Below, one piece after another: positions 35,083 through 44,500 of a stretch of DNA of 64,000 nt. The position numbers and the translations under genes were made by a program. Within the stretch, counting starts at the first letter, position 1. Each line of letters starts with the position of its first letter. A model generated the notes under the pieces. That model had not been told where the DNA came from. It saw nothing but the letters and a program-made list of their open reading frames with translations, and made no database searches. This DNA is from Duganella sp. sic0402 (lineage in GTDB: Bacteria; Pseudomonadota; Gammaproteobacteria; Burkholderiales; Burkholderiaceae_D), in the NCBI RefSeq assembly GCF_019219065.1, contig NZ_JAHUWK010000002.1:496001-560000 (forward strand), given 5' to 3'.

Positions 35083-35315
35083 GTTGTACGGATGCGCGCT
35101 TCCAGTGTGCTTAAACCGTAGCGAGCGACACCACATTTTGAGTCAACACTGTAACTTCCACCCTCCTCGGTGGCCAGCCGGCCACCTTGCGGTACCCATC
35201 GGGCAAGACCAATGCCCATCGGCAGTCTTTCACCTGTTTTCCCTTAAAGCATCCACCCCATCGGGACGTTTTCCTGTGGGCGGATTCCTCCAGATATCTT
35301 TCGATTGAGATCCTG

Positions 35316-37124
35316 ATGCCACTGCCAAAAATACCAAGTAAGCCAGCGACTATACTGTTGGCAAAAGATTACCCCAAGGCCACCGGCCGCGTAACGCCTG
35401 CCCTCGCGGCAGTCGCCGACATCGCTCCCGAGCCTGCAGCAGCGCCGAAGAAAGCGGCAACCGTCAAAGCCGTACCAGCAGCAAAAAAACCCGCCGTGGC
35501 CAAAACTCCGGCCGCTGGCAAATCCAAGGCCGTGGCCGCCGTGCTGAAGGCGGCACCAGCCGTGCTGCAAGCCGCCGCCGAAGCGGTCGAAGCCAAAGGC
35601 AAGCCTTCGCCACGCGGCAAGGTCACGCCGATCGTGGCCGAAGCGCCGCATCCGGCCAAGCACAAGGCCAACGAGGTGGCGCTGAAGTCGTCCACCAGCC
35701 GCAACGCCGACCAGACCGGCACGACCAAGATGTTCGTGCTGGACACCAACGTGCTGATGCACGATCCATCGTCGCTGTTCCGCTTCGAGGAGCACGATGT
35801 CTACCTGCCGATGATGACGCTGGAAGAGCTGGACAACCACAAGAAAGGCATGACCGAAGTGGCGCGCAACGCACGCCAGGTTTCGCGCACGCTGGACGCG
35901 CTGGTCTCCAACACCGACGACGACGCCATCGAGAACGGCATCCCGCTGTCCAAGCTGGGCAACAAGGACGCCAAGGGCCGCCTGTACTTCCAGACGCGCC
36001 TGCAAACGGCGGAACTGCCGGTGGGACTGCCTTCGGGCAAGGCCGATAACCAGATCCTGTCGGTGGTGCGTTCGCTGGAAGCCGAGCAAGCTGGCCGCGC
36101 CATCGTGCTGGTGTCGAAAGACATCAATATGCGCATCAAGGCGCGTGCGCTGGGCCTGCCTGCCGAGGACTACTTCAACGACCACGTGCTGGAAGACACC
36201 GACCTGCTGTATTCGGGCATCGTCCAGTTGCCGGACGATTTCTGGAACAAGCATGGCAAGGACCTGGAGTCCTGGCAGGAGAACAAGAACGGCCAGAGCG
36301 CGACGTTCTACCGCGTCACCGGTCCGTTCGTGCCGTCGATGCTGGTCAACCAGTTCGTGTTCCTGGAGCCGAAGAATGGCGAAGCGCCGTTCTATGGGCA
36401 GGTCAAGCAGATCAACGGCAAGACCGCCGTGCTGCAAACCCTGCGCGACTTCAGCCACAACAAGAACAACGTCTGGGGCGTCACCGCGCGCAACCGCGAG
36501 CAGAACTTTGCCTTGAATCTGCTGATGAATCCAGAATGCGACTTCGTCACGCTGCTCGGTCAGGCCGGCACGGGTAAAACCCTGCTGGCACTGGCGGCCG
36601 GCCTGGCGCAAGTGCTGGAAACCAAGCTCTACAACGAAATCATCGTCACCCGCGTGACGGTGCCGGTCGGTGAAGACATCGGTTTCCTGCCCGGCACCGA
36701 GGAAGAGAAAATGTCGCCATGGATGGGCGCGTTTGACGACAACCTGGAAGTGCTGAACAAGTCCGATTCGGATGGCGGCGAGTGGGGCCGTGCGGCCACG
36801 CAGGACCTGATCCGTTCGCGCATCAAGATCAAGTCGCTGAACTTCATGCGTGGCCGTACCTTCGTCAACAAATTCCTGATCATTGACGAAGCGCAGAATC
36901 TGACGCCGAAGCAGGTCAAGACGCTGGTCACGCGTGCAGGTCCGGGCACCAAGATCATCTGCCTGGGCAATATCGCCCAGATCGACACGCCTTACCTGAC
37001 CGAGGGTTCGAGCGGCCTGACCTATGTGGTTGACCGCTTCAAGGGCTGGTCGCACAGCGGCCACGTCACCCTGGCGCGCGGCGAGCGCTCGCGCCTGGCC
37101 GACCACGCCAGCGAAGTGCTGTAA
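35316..37124 (+). CDS. PIN-PhoH fusion ATPase/ribonuclease (YlaK/PhoH2-like)
   Basis: The protein has 602 residues from the ATG at 35316. The first 125 residues are an Ala/Lys/Pro-rich disordered stretch ('APKKAATVKAVPAAKKPAV') that is not part of the family core. A PIN nuclease domain follows ('MFVLDTNVLMHDPSSLFRF', 'LVSKDINMRIKARALGL') with its acidic residues. The C-terminal PhoH helicase-like ATPase has Walker A 'LLGQAGTGKTLLALAAG' and Walker B 'FLIIDEAQNLTPKQVKTL'. PhoH2-type proteins are RNA helicase-nucleases. It stands alone and ends at a strong terminator. Confidence 0.88.
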   Translation: MPLPKIPSKPATILLAKDYPKATGRVTPALAAVADIAPEPAAAPKKAATVKAVPAAKKPAVAKTPAAGKSKAVAAVLKAAPAVLQAAAEAVEAKGKPSPRGKVTPIVAEAPHPAKHKANEVALKSSTSRNADQTGTTKMFVLDTNVLMHDPSSLFRFEEHDVYLPMMTLEELDNHKKGMTEVARNARQVSRTLDALVSNTDDDAIENGIPLSKLGNKDAKGRLYFQTRLQTAELPVGLPSGKADNQILSVVRSLEAEQAGRAIVLVSKDINMRIKARALGLPAEDYFNDHVLEDTDLLYSGIVQLPDDFWNKHGKDLESWQENKNGQSATFYRVTGPFVPSMLVNQFVFLEPKNGEAPFYGQVKQINGKTAVLQTLRDFSHNKNNVWGVTARNREQNFALNLLMNPECDFVTLLGQAGTGKTLLALAAGLAQVLETKLYNEIIVTRVTVPVGEDIGFLPGTEEEKMSPWMGAFDDNLEVLNKSDSDGGEWGRAATQDLIRSRIKIKSLNFMRGRTFVNKFLIIDEAQNLTPKQVKTLVTRAGPGTKIICLGNIAQIDTPYLTEGSSGLTYVVDRFKGWSHSGHVTLARGERSRLADHASEVL

Positions 37125-37155
37125 CAGCCGAAGCAGTTCGAACAGCCAGACAAGC

Positions 37156-37194
37156 AAAAGCCCCGCCGGCAGCAATGCCGGCGGGGCTTTTTTT
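37156..37194 (+). terminator. Rho-independent terminator after the PhoH gene (possibly bidirectional)
   Basis: A 16-bp perfect stem (37156-37171 with 37176-37191; core GCCCCGCCGGCA) with a GCAA tetraloop is followed by T residues to 37194. On the other strand the stem is followed by TTTTGCTTG, and the convergent PEP-CTERM gene ends just beyond, so it probably serves both. Confidence 0.92.
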
Positions 37195-37204
37195 CAGCGA
37201 AAAA

Positions 37205-37858
37205 TCAGTTCTTGGCGCGATTGCGGCGACGGCGGGCGACGGCGCCGACCAGGCCCAGGCCACCCAGCATCATCGCATAGGTTTCCGGCTCCGGCACGGC
37301 GGCGGTCAGCTGCAGCGTGTTGGCGCTGAAGCTCTGGAATGCGCCGCCATTGGCGGAGAATTGCACCTGCTGGCCGCCGTCGCAGCAGCCTTCCAGGCCG
37401 TAGATGGTCAGCGTGTGATTGCCTGCCGACAGCTGTTTGTTATTCACCGTGAACACCGAGCTGGTGTTGTCATAGCTTTGCGCCCACCACATATCGCTGG
37501 TCTTGTAATCGACCGCCTGGCCGTCCAGGAACACCGCGCCGCCATTGCCGAAGTCCACGCCAGCGCGGAAGGAATAGCTGCCGCTGGCGGCCAGGCCGAA
37601 GTTGATGGTCGACTTGAACGCGATGTTGTTGGCGCCAGCGCCAAACAGCGACTGGTTGGAAACGATGTCGTAGTTGCTCAGCACCGTCGAGTGAGTCGAA
37701 TTAGCAACAGCGGCATCGACCACGTCGCGGTAGGCGATGGCGCTCGTTTGTGCGCCGGCAGCGGAATAGCCGGTCTGGAAAGTGATAACCGCGGCCTCGA
37801 CGTCAGCAGTGCCGTAAACCATGGCAACGGCCAAAGCAGCGAGTTTGACAAATTTCAT
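37205..37858 (-). CDS. PEP-CTERM sorting-signal protein with a CCxG motif
   Basis: The protein has 217 residues. A signal peptide ('MKFVKLAALAVAMVYGTADVEA' cut near residue 22) precedes a beta-rich domain. That domain contains 'GGAVFLDGQAVDYKTSDMWW' and the paired-Cys motif in 'YGLEGCCDGGQQVQF'. The C-terminal tail 'VPEPETYAMMLGGLGLVG' followed by 'AVARRRRNRAKN' is a textbook PEP-CTERM signal: Pro-Glu-Pro, membrane helix, basic end. Exosortase (EpsH) would process it and link it to exopolysaccharide export, but no exosortase gene is in this window. The 261-base gap upstream shows a possible CGGGG ribosome binding site only. Confidence 0.88.
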   Translation of the reverse strand: MKFVKLAALAVAMVYGTADVEAAVITFQTGYSAAGAQTSAIAYRDVVDAAVANSTHSTVLSNYDIVSNQSLFGAGANNIAFKSTINFGLAASGSYSFRAGVDFGNGGAVFLDGQAVDYKTSDMWWAQSYDNTSSVFTVNNKQLSAGNHTLTIYGLEGCCDGGQQVQFSANGGAFQSFSANTLQLTAAVPEPETYAMMLGGLGLVGAVARRRRNRAKN

Positions 37859-38119
37859 GATGATCCCCGTAGTGGTTAGATTGATAAAGCATTGCGCTTG
37901 ACCAGGTACGGGGATATGGGACCTTGGCGATGTGTATTTCTACACAAGTGTTTTAGATGCAGTGAAGCATGGTTGGAATGTTATCTGAGGCAACCTTCGA
38001 TGTCAATCATCCAAAGCGCTGAACAGACGGGGAAAAGCCGCTCGGAGAAAGTGCTTGAAACCGGCGGCAAGCTGTATGACACTAGGGTTCATTCAAGTCA
38101 TCGCTTTTGCCCAGATATC

Positions 38120-38407
38120 ATGGACATCCCTATCCTGATCCAGCGGACGATAGGCGCCCAGAAGTACGGCGTCACGGTGCCAGACATTCCTGGCTGCGTG
38201 ACAACGGGTGAAACCGTGGACAAAGCCATGAGCAACGCCACCAAAGCCATCTACGGCCACGTCGGCCAACTGGTCGAACAAGGCAAATCCTTCGAAATCC
38301 GCCCTTCCGAAGTGGAGTCGCTGCTCCAGGAACCCGGCTACGTCGGCGGCATCTGGGCCCTGGTCAGCCTCGACCTGGCGCGTCTGGACGATCCGCCGCA
38401 AGGATAA
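38120..38407 (+). CDS. Orphan HicB-like antitoxin-family protein
   Basis: The protein has 95 residues from the ATG at 38120 (MDIPILIQRT). The HicB RNase-H-like fold is visible in 'YGVTVPDIPGCVTTGETVDKAMSNATKAI', the hallmark P-D-x-P-G-C motif followed by the 'G-x-T' helix. A short C-terminal segment is present but no clear DNA-binding domain. No hicA toxin gene of normal length is adjacent. The in-frame codons just upstream (about 38040-38119) read 'KVLETGGKLYDTRVHSSHRF', faintly like the central part of HicA. Either an orphan regulator or the survivor of a decayed module. Confidence 0.65.
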   Translation: MDIPILIQRTIGAQKYGVTVPDIPGCVTTGETVDKAMSNATKAIYGHVGQLVEQGKSFEIRPSEVESLLQEPGYVGGIWALVSLDLARLDDPPQG

Positions 38408-38474
38408 AACATATAACACCCGGTTCATGAACGCATTCCGCATGGGTGTAACTGGCCGATCATAACAAATTCGC

Positions 38475-38505
38475 TTGACCTTCCCATGGCAGGAAGGATT
38501 ACAGT
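38475..38505 (+). promoter_or_regulatory. CueR-type copper-responsive promoter of the copper chaperone gene
   Basis: -35 TTGACC (38475-38480) and -10 TACAGT (38500-38505) are separated by 19 bases, the over-long spacer typical of MerR-family promoters. The spacer holds the dyad ACCTTCC-N7-GGAAGGA (38478-38498), which agrees with CueR operators. The chaperone ATG follows 31 bases after the -10 box. Confidence 0.88.
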
Positions 38506-38536
38506 AGCGGCATTGTCACTGTTTCAGGAGTACGCG

Positions 38537-38737
38537 ATGTATCAGCTTCAAGTAGAAAACATGAGCTGCGGCCACTGCGTGGGCGCAGTCACCAAGGCCG
38601 TGCAGGCAATCGACGCGGCCGCCAAAGTGGAAATTGACCTGGCCAGCAAATCGGTCAAGATCGACAGCGCCACGCCGCTGGCCTCCTTGCAATCGGCCAT
38701 CGTGGACGCAGGCTATCCGGTCACTAGCGCCGCCTGA
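38537..38737 (+). CDS. copZ: CopZ-like copper chaperone (HMA domain)
   Basis: The protein has 66 residues from the ATG at 38537, with AGGAG 6 bases upstream. It is a single heavy-metal-associated domain with the copper-binding loop in 'VENMSCGHCVGAVTKAV' (Met-x-Cys-x-x-Cys). It should pass Cu(I) to the CopA ATPase at 47177-49390. Although separated from copA-cueR by about 8 kb, it has its own CueR-type promoter. Its stop codon abuts the stop of the convergent GST gene with no gap. Confidence 0.92.
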   Translation: MYQLQVENMSCGHCVGAVTKAVQAIDAAAKVEIDLASKSVKIDSATPLASLQSAIVDAGYPVTSAA

Positions 38738-39460
38738 CTATTTGTCCAGCTCTGGATAGTGGCGGAAGATATCGGTTTCGTTATTGGCGATCCTGCGTTT
38801 CGATGCGAGGTATGCAGCGATATTCGGACGTTTCGTCACCTTGGCGTGCAAGGCGACCAGGCCGGGATAGTCTGGCTCCAGGCGGGCCATGGTTTTCGGC
38901 AGGGCGTAGCGCAGACCATCGATCAGCTGGAACAACGACAGGTCCACGTACGACAGGCGCGAGCCGATGGCGTAGCCGCCGCGCCCTTGGTTGCGCTGGA
39001 TGACACCTTCAAAGTAATCCAGGAACTTCGGTATGCGATGCTCGCGGAAATCCTTGGCACGCGCCTTCGCTTCCTTCTTCTGGTCTTCGTAGTACAGATT
39101 GGTGGAGATCGGATGATGCATGTCATGCGCTTCCGCGACGATATCCGCAATCGTCAATTGCAGCTGATTGGCCCACAGGCGGCCCTGCTGCGAACGCGGC
39201 GCCAGGCCATGCCGCGCGCCTAAAAACACCAGGATATTGCTGGTCTGCCCGATCAGCAAATCCCCTGCCCGCAACACCGGTGGCGCAAACGATGGATGGT
39301 CGACCTGCTCGCCATCCAGGCTGGCCATCAGCGCCGGCATGCCTTTCTTGTGCCGCGCCACATCCTCGTATGGCACACCCACCTCCTCCAGCGCCAGCCG
39401 CACGAATTCACCACGGCCCTGCAGGCCGTCCCAGTAATAGAGTTGGTAGGGAGTCGTCAT
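38738..39460 (-). CDS. Glutathione S-transferase family protein
   Basis: The protein has 240 residues from the ATG at 39460 (MTTPYQLYYWDGLQGRGE). The thioredoxin-like N-domain has 'GRGEFVRLALEEVGVPYEDV' and the cis-Pro region 'SFAPPVLRAGDLLIGQTSNIL'. The helical C-domain includes 'SRLSYVDLSLFQLIDGL', the conserved Asp of the N-capping box. It resembles the sigma/alpha-like bacterial GSTs. The catalytic residue is probably Tyr near the N-terminus ('YQLYYW'). The start codon lies in the arm of a hairpin (39459-39487). Confidence 0.88.
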   Translation of the reverse strand: MTTPYQLYYWDGLQGRGEFVRLALEEVGVPYEDVARHKKGMPALMASLDGEQVDHPSFAPPVLRAGDLLIGQTSNILVFLGARHGLAPRSQQGRLWANQLQLTIADIVAEAHDMHHPISTNLYYEDQKKEAKARAKDFREHRIPKFLDYFEGVIQRNQGRGGYAIGSRLSYVDLSLFQLIDGLRYALPKTMARLEPDYPGLVALHAKVTKRPNIAAYLASKRRIANNETDIFRHYPELDK

Positions 39461-39487
39461 GAGGCGATGGTAGCACCACCGCCTCAT
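39459..39487 (-). other. Hairpin sequestering the GST start codon
   Basis: ATGAGGCG (39459-39466) and CGCCTCAT (39480-39487) form an 8-bp stem, extended by TGGT/ACCA inside. No T-run follows on either strand, so it is not an ordinary terminator. On the minus-strand transcript the GST ATG is in the 3' arm, and the other arm holds a second in-frame ATG. Confidence 0.5.
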
Positions 39488-39499
39488 GCGCGTAGCGCG

Positions 39500-41539
39500 T
39501 TAGAAGGTCGCCTTCAGCGTCAGGCGGAAAGTGCGGCGCTCGGCCGGATGGTAGTGGATGTCGTCCACGCCTTCGGCCGGCTCGCCAGGCAAGCGCGAGG
39601 CGTAGTAGTAATCCACGTCGCTGACACGGCGGTCGAACAGGTTGAAGGCGTCCAGCTGTGCCGACCAGTTGCGGTTGAATTTGTAGCCCAGCCGCGCATA
39701 CGCAATGGCGGTGGTCGCCGAGCGCTTGCTATTATCCTCAATCAGCGGACGCGGGCCAAAGTAGCGCATCTGGAGCGCCGCCGACCATGGGCCCAGATCA
39801 GTGATAGTCGCGCCAAACGAAGCCACCTTGCCGATCGCGCCGGGAATGTAATCGCCCGCCTCGTCATGCTCGGTGTAGTGGCCACGCGAATAAGCCAGGT
39901 CCAGGTCGAACAGCAGCCAAGCATTCGCAATATAGTGGTTATTCCATTCGATGCCGGAGCGGTAGCTGCCACGGCTCGGCGAGGTATCGCCCGCGTCGCC
40001 GGAGAAGACCAGCTCCGAATCCGAACGCAGCTTCCACACCGCCAGCGAACTTTGCAGGCCGGGCAGCCACTCGGTGCGCGCGCCAATCTCCGCGCCACGC
40101 GTCTTGACCAGCGGCGTGACCGGATCGATAGGCTCGCGCTCTTTCGGCGTCAGATGCACCGTCGTGCCGCGCGCGTCGTTGCTGTGAAAGCCTTCACCGT
40201 AGTTGACAAAGAATTCGGTCTTGGCCCACGGCCCCAGCACCACCGACAACTTGGGCGACGTAGTACCCGCACTGGCCTTGCCCGAATTCTCGGCGATATT
40301 GCTGTCGACATCGAAGCGGTAGCGGTCATAGCGCAGACCCGCCGTGGTGCGCAGCCAGTCGCGCCACTGCACGGTGTTTTCCAGATACGCGCCCACACTA
40401 CCCTCCTTCACGCGCGACTCGGAAATCGTGCTTAGCACCTGCTGATTGCGGGTGGCATGCAGCGACAACGGCGACAGGTAGTCATAGCGCCCCTGCACGC
40501 CGATCTTGTTGCTGACATCCAGACCGCCCCAGCGGCTGAACCAGGTCTGTGCCACATCGAAGCCGCCCATGCGCCGCTTCTCGTTCTGGCGCGTCTGGTC
40601 GCCATTGACCGGATCATCCAGGAAGTAGGTGAAGTTGTTGAACAGCGTCAGGCTCGATTGCACCAGATAGGCGTTGGCCTGAAAAAGCGCATCGCTGGAA
40701 CGCTTGCGCATGCTGGCCGACAGGCTGTAACGCGAGGTGTCGCCACCATCGCTCGGATCGACCGCGCCAAATTCATCCAGCTCGCCGCTTTGCACCGCGC
40801 GCAGCGGAATCTGGTTGCTGGCGCGCCAGGCGCCCTTGTAGAACATGCCGGTCACGCTGAACTGATCGTCGCTCGCACCTTGCGCATAACGCAGCACGCC
40901 GATGCTCTTGTGGAAGGCTTCCGGCGTCACCCACGGGCCGTTGTTGTGGCCCAGTTCCGCCCCGTACACCAGATTACCCGCGCCCAGCCCAGTCGAACCA
41001 GTGACAACGGAACGGTAATAGTCGTTCTCGCCCACGGTCAGGCTGGCGGTGTTTTCGCGCAGCTTGTTTGCCAGCGTCATGTGCGCCGCACCGGCCGAGG
41101 CGAAGTCGCCCTCGTCCGCGTAGTACGGGCCTTTCTTGTAATTGATACGGTCGACCAGTTCCGGTATCAGGAAGTTCAGATCGGTATAGCCTTGTCCATG
41201 CGCGTGGCTGCGCATATTGACCGGCATGCCATCGACGAAGGTCGCAAAGTCGGTGCCGTGGTCGAGGTTAAAGCCGCGCAGGAAGTACTGGTTGGCTTTG
41301 CCGTCGCCACTGTGCTGCGTGACGATCACGCCCGGCACAAACTCCAGCAGCTCCCCCGGACGCAGCGCCGGCCGGCTGGCGATCAGCTCCGCCGTGACAG
41401 CGCCCTGGCTGGCTGCGTTGGAGGTGCCCACGCCATTATCATAGTGGCCGCGTACTTCAACCTTCTCAACCACATCGGTTTCTGCATAAGCGGCCAGCGG
41501 CAATACCGCCGCCAGTGCCACAAGCGATTTGCGCATCAT
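39500..41539 (-). CDS. TonB-dependent outer-membrane receptor of the B12-riboswitch operon
   Basis: The protein has 679 residues. The signal peptide is 'MMRKSLVALAAVLPLAAYA'. 'TDVVEKVEVRG' is a possible TonB box. The plug domain runs from about residue 25 to 150 ('LRPGELLEFVPGVIVTQHSG', 'YFLRGFNLDHGTDFATFVDG'), and the 22-strand barrel ends with terminal Phe ('FRLTLKATF'). It is not a close BtuB look-alike. Its start overlaps the CobN-like gene stop (ATGA), and the whole operon follows a cobalamin riboswitch, so the ligand is probably a corrinoid or another tetrapyrrole. That is inferred. Confidence 0.88.
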   Translation of the reverse strand: MMRKSLVALAAVLPLAAYAETDVVEKVEVRGHYDNGVGTSNAASQGAVTAELIASRPALRPGELLEFVPGVIVTQHSGDGKANQYFLRGFNLDHGTDFATFVDGMPVNMRSHAHGQGYTDLNFLIPELVDRINYKKGPYYADEGDFASAGAAHMTLANKLRENTASLTVGENDYYRSVVTGSTGLGAGNLVYGAELGHNNGPWVTPEAFHKSIGVLRYAQGASDDQFSVTGMFYKGAWRASNQIPLRAVQSGELDEFGAVDPSDGGDTSRYSLSASMRKRSSDALFQANAYLVQSSLTLFNNFTYFLDDPVNGDQTRQNEKRRMGGFDVAQTWFSRWGGLDVSNKIGVQGRYDYLSPLSLHATRNQQVLSTISESRVKEGSVGAYLENTVQWRDWLRTTAGLRYDRYRFDVDSNIAENSGKASAGTTSPKLSVVLGPWAKTEFFVNYGEGFHSNDARGTTVHLTPKEREPIDPVTPLVKTRGAEIGARTEWLPGLQSSLAVWKLRSDSELVFSGDAGDTSPSRGSYRSGIEWNNHYIANAWLLFDLDLAYSRGHYTEHDEAGDYIPGAIGKVASFGATITDLGPWSAALQMRYFGPRPLIEDNSKRSATTAIAYARLGYKFNRNWSAQLDAFNLFDRRVSDVDYYYASRLPGEPAEGVDDIHYHPAERRTFRLTLKATF

Positions 41540-44500
41540 AGATAAGCTTTCAGTTTACGGAGTTTGTTGCGGCGGCTGATATAGCCGACACCGACCAGCG
41601 CAGCGGCCAGCGCCAGCAACGCCAGTGTGCCGACGGTCTTTTGTACCGGTGTCAGATTGGCCAGGGTTTCCATTTCAAAGCCAGCGACCTTGGCGTCGGC
41701 CTTTTCCAGCTTGGCGGCAGGCGCCGGCTGCGGCTTGGGCTGCACCGCTGCCGGCTTCGGCGGCGCTGGTTCGGCTTCGGCCTTGGCTTGCAGCACCTGC
41801 AACTCGGCGGCAGCGTTTTGCGCGGCAGCTTGCGGCGAAGGCGCCGCGCCGCCAGGACGCGCGGCCGCAGCAGCACCGCGCGCGATGGCAGCGTTCGAAC
41901 CGACGTTAGGTACGAAATCCGCATTGAACTGCGGCGCGATCTTCATCGTCGCCTTGCTGCACGAATCGGCGCTGCACGACACGCCCGCGTCCTTGATTGC
42001 TTGCGCGTTCATCTGCGTCAGCTTGTTGCGCACCGCGTCGCCTGGCTTCCAATAGCCGCGTTCAACGGCGCTCAGCATGCGGTCGGTCATCGCCTGGAAC
42101 GCGCGCAGATTGCCGGCCTTGGCGAAACGCTCGCGCACCTTGAGGCCGTGGCGATCCTCGACGTAGGTGTCGTACATGCGCTGCCATTTTCCGTCGTCGA
42201 CCACCTCCGGCACCGTCACCTGCCACGCCCACAGATAGTCCACCACGCGGTTGATGTAGCGCGCGCCGGAATAGCCTTCCTTCAGCATACTGTCGGCCCA
42301 GCGCGGATTCAGGTAGCGCGCCTGCATTTCCTGACCCATGTACTGCTCCAGCGTCTTGTGCGACGCGCGGCGCGGATTGGCCAGGTCGCTGACCATCACC
42401 TCGGGGGTCTTGCCATCCACGCTGCGGATCGCCATCGCGGTGCCGCCCAGGTACTGGAAGAAGTCATCGTTATCCAGCGTCGCAAACAGGTTGCTGGAAC
42501 GGCTGTGCAGCGCGATCTGGCTGCCCGACAGCGCCTGCTTGAACAGCGCGCGGCGCTGCTCCGGATTGGTGTTCTCGTCGCCCCAGTAGCCGGCGCCGAA
42601 CGGATGGCTCATGCGGTTGATGAACACATCCGCCACTTCCTTCTCGTTCTTCCATGCGTTGGTCAGCGGGATCAGCTTCTCGATCTGCGTGCCGTAAGCG
42701 CCGCTCGGTACGCCGAAAATGCGCACCGACGCCATGCGCTGCGCCTCGTCGGCGGAGATGCCGCTGGCGGCCAGCGCAGCGGCAGTCTTGCGGCTGTGCG
42801 CCGCCATCACGTTGCCGCCTTCATCGTCCTGCTTCTGCGCCAGCTGCGCCGCCTGGTCCATCAGTGTCAGCAGATTGGGGAACAGGTCGCGGAACAGGCC
42901 GGACGACACCAGCGTCACGTCCACGCGCGGCCGGCCCAGTTGCTTGCGGCTGATCGCTTCCACACCGGTCACGCGGCCGCGCTCATCCCAGGTTGGGCGC
43001 ACGCCCATCAAGGCCATTGCCTGCGCTTCCATCACGCCTTCGTGGCGCGACGTCTCGACGCCCCACAAGTTCATGCTGAGCTTTTCCGGATATGCGCCAT
43101 GCCGCTTGCGATAATCCTCCGCCAGCTGCTGCGCCAGTTTGACGCCCGCTTCGTAGGTGGTTTTGCTCGGAATCCGCGAAGGGTCCAGGCCAAAGAAGTT
43201 GCGGCCGGTCGGCAGCGCGTTTGGATTGCGCACCAGGTCCGCGCTGGCGCCGGTGGGGATATAGCGGCCCGACAGCGCCTCCATCAAACGGTCCAGCTCC
43301 AGCTTTGCACTTTGCTCGATATCGGCTTCCAGCTGCGCGATGCGCTTGGTTTTCTGTTCGTCCGTGGCGGTGTTATCCAGGCTGACCACCGCGCGCGCGG
43401 TCGCATTGCGGTGTTCGGGGGCTGGCGCCACGCCAAAGGTATGCAGGCCGAATGGCGTCAGCTTGTTGCCGGTGTCGTCGAGATATTCCTCCAGAGCTTC
43501 CATGTCGGCTTCGGACTTGAGCGCTTTCTTCTTCATGTCCTTCAACACGCCACTCTTCGCAGCGAGGCGGTTCAGCGCCACCAGGTGGCTGCTCGCCAGC
43601 AGCGGACTTTTTTGTTCGGCCACGCGATAGTCATTCAACAACGCGAGCAATTCGCGCAAGTCGGGATTCAGGCCCGCCACATCGAACGGCGGCGTCATGT
43701 GGTCGATGATGGTGGCCATGCCGCGCCGCTTGGCTTGTATGCCCTCGCCTACGTCATCCATCACGTACGGATAGATATTCGGCATGGCGCCAATCAGCGC
43801 TTCGGTCGGGTCGCTGTCGGACAGGCCGGCTTCCTTACCGGTCAGCCATTCCTGCGTGCCGTGCGTCCCGATGTGCATCACCGCATTGGCCTGGAAATCC
43901 TTTTGCAGCCAGAGGTAGAAAGCAATGTACTCATGCGATGGCGGCATGCTGACTTCATTGTGCAGCTTCTCCAGGTTCTGCTCCCATGCGCGGCCGGGCT
44001 GCGGCGCCATCAGCACATTGCCGAAGCGGCGCGCCGGATAGACAAAGAACGCCTCGCCTTTCGCATTGCGCCACAGGACCGGCGCCTTCTCCGGCTTGCC
44101 CCACGATTGCTCGATCGATGCGCGCAATGGCGGTGCCAGTTTGGCAAACCATTGCTGGTATTCGGACAGCGGCACCAGCAAGGCCTGGCCGCTTTCGGCC
44201 AGGTGCTTCAGCCCCGCCATATAGTCGCCCTTGGACTTGCCGGGATAGTTGCCCCACTTCTGGATTTCGCCTTGCAGTTCCTCTTCCGACGCTGGCAGCG
44301 CCTCGCCGGTCTGATAGCCGTCATGCTTCAGGCGCTGCACGATCTGCCACAGGCTTTCCGGCAGCACGTTCAAGTAGGAGGCGCCGATGGTTTCGGAGCC
44401 GTGCGGATAATTAAAGTAGATCATGGCGACGCGCTTGTCGCCATTGGCTTTCTCGCGCAAGGCCAGCCATGCGGCGACGCGCTCGTTGAGGCGCTCGATG

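Noticed and set aside
35171..35188. GGTGGCC/GGCCACC hairpin downstream of bcp
   Set aside because: Short stem without a T-run; too weak to call a terminator or riboswitch.
35084..35308. Short plus-strand ORF between bcp and the PhoH gene
   Set aside because: No ribosome site or family resemblance; the region looks like an untranslated leader.
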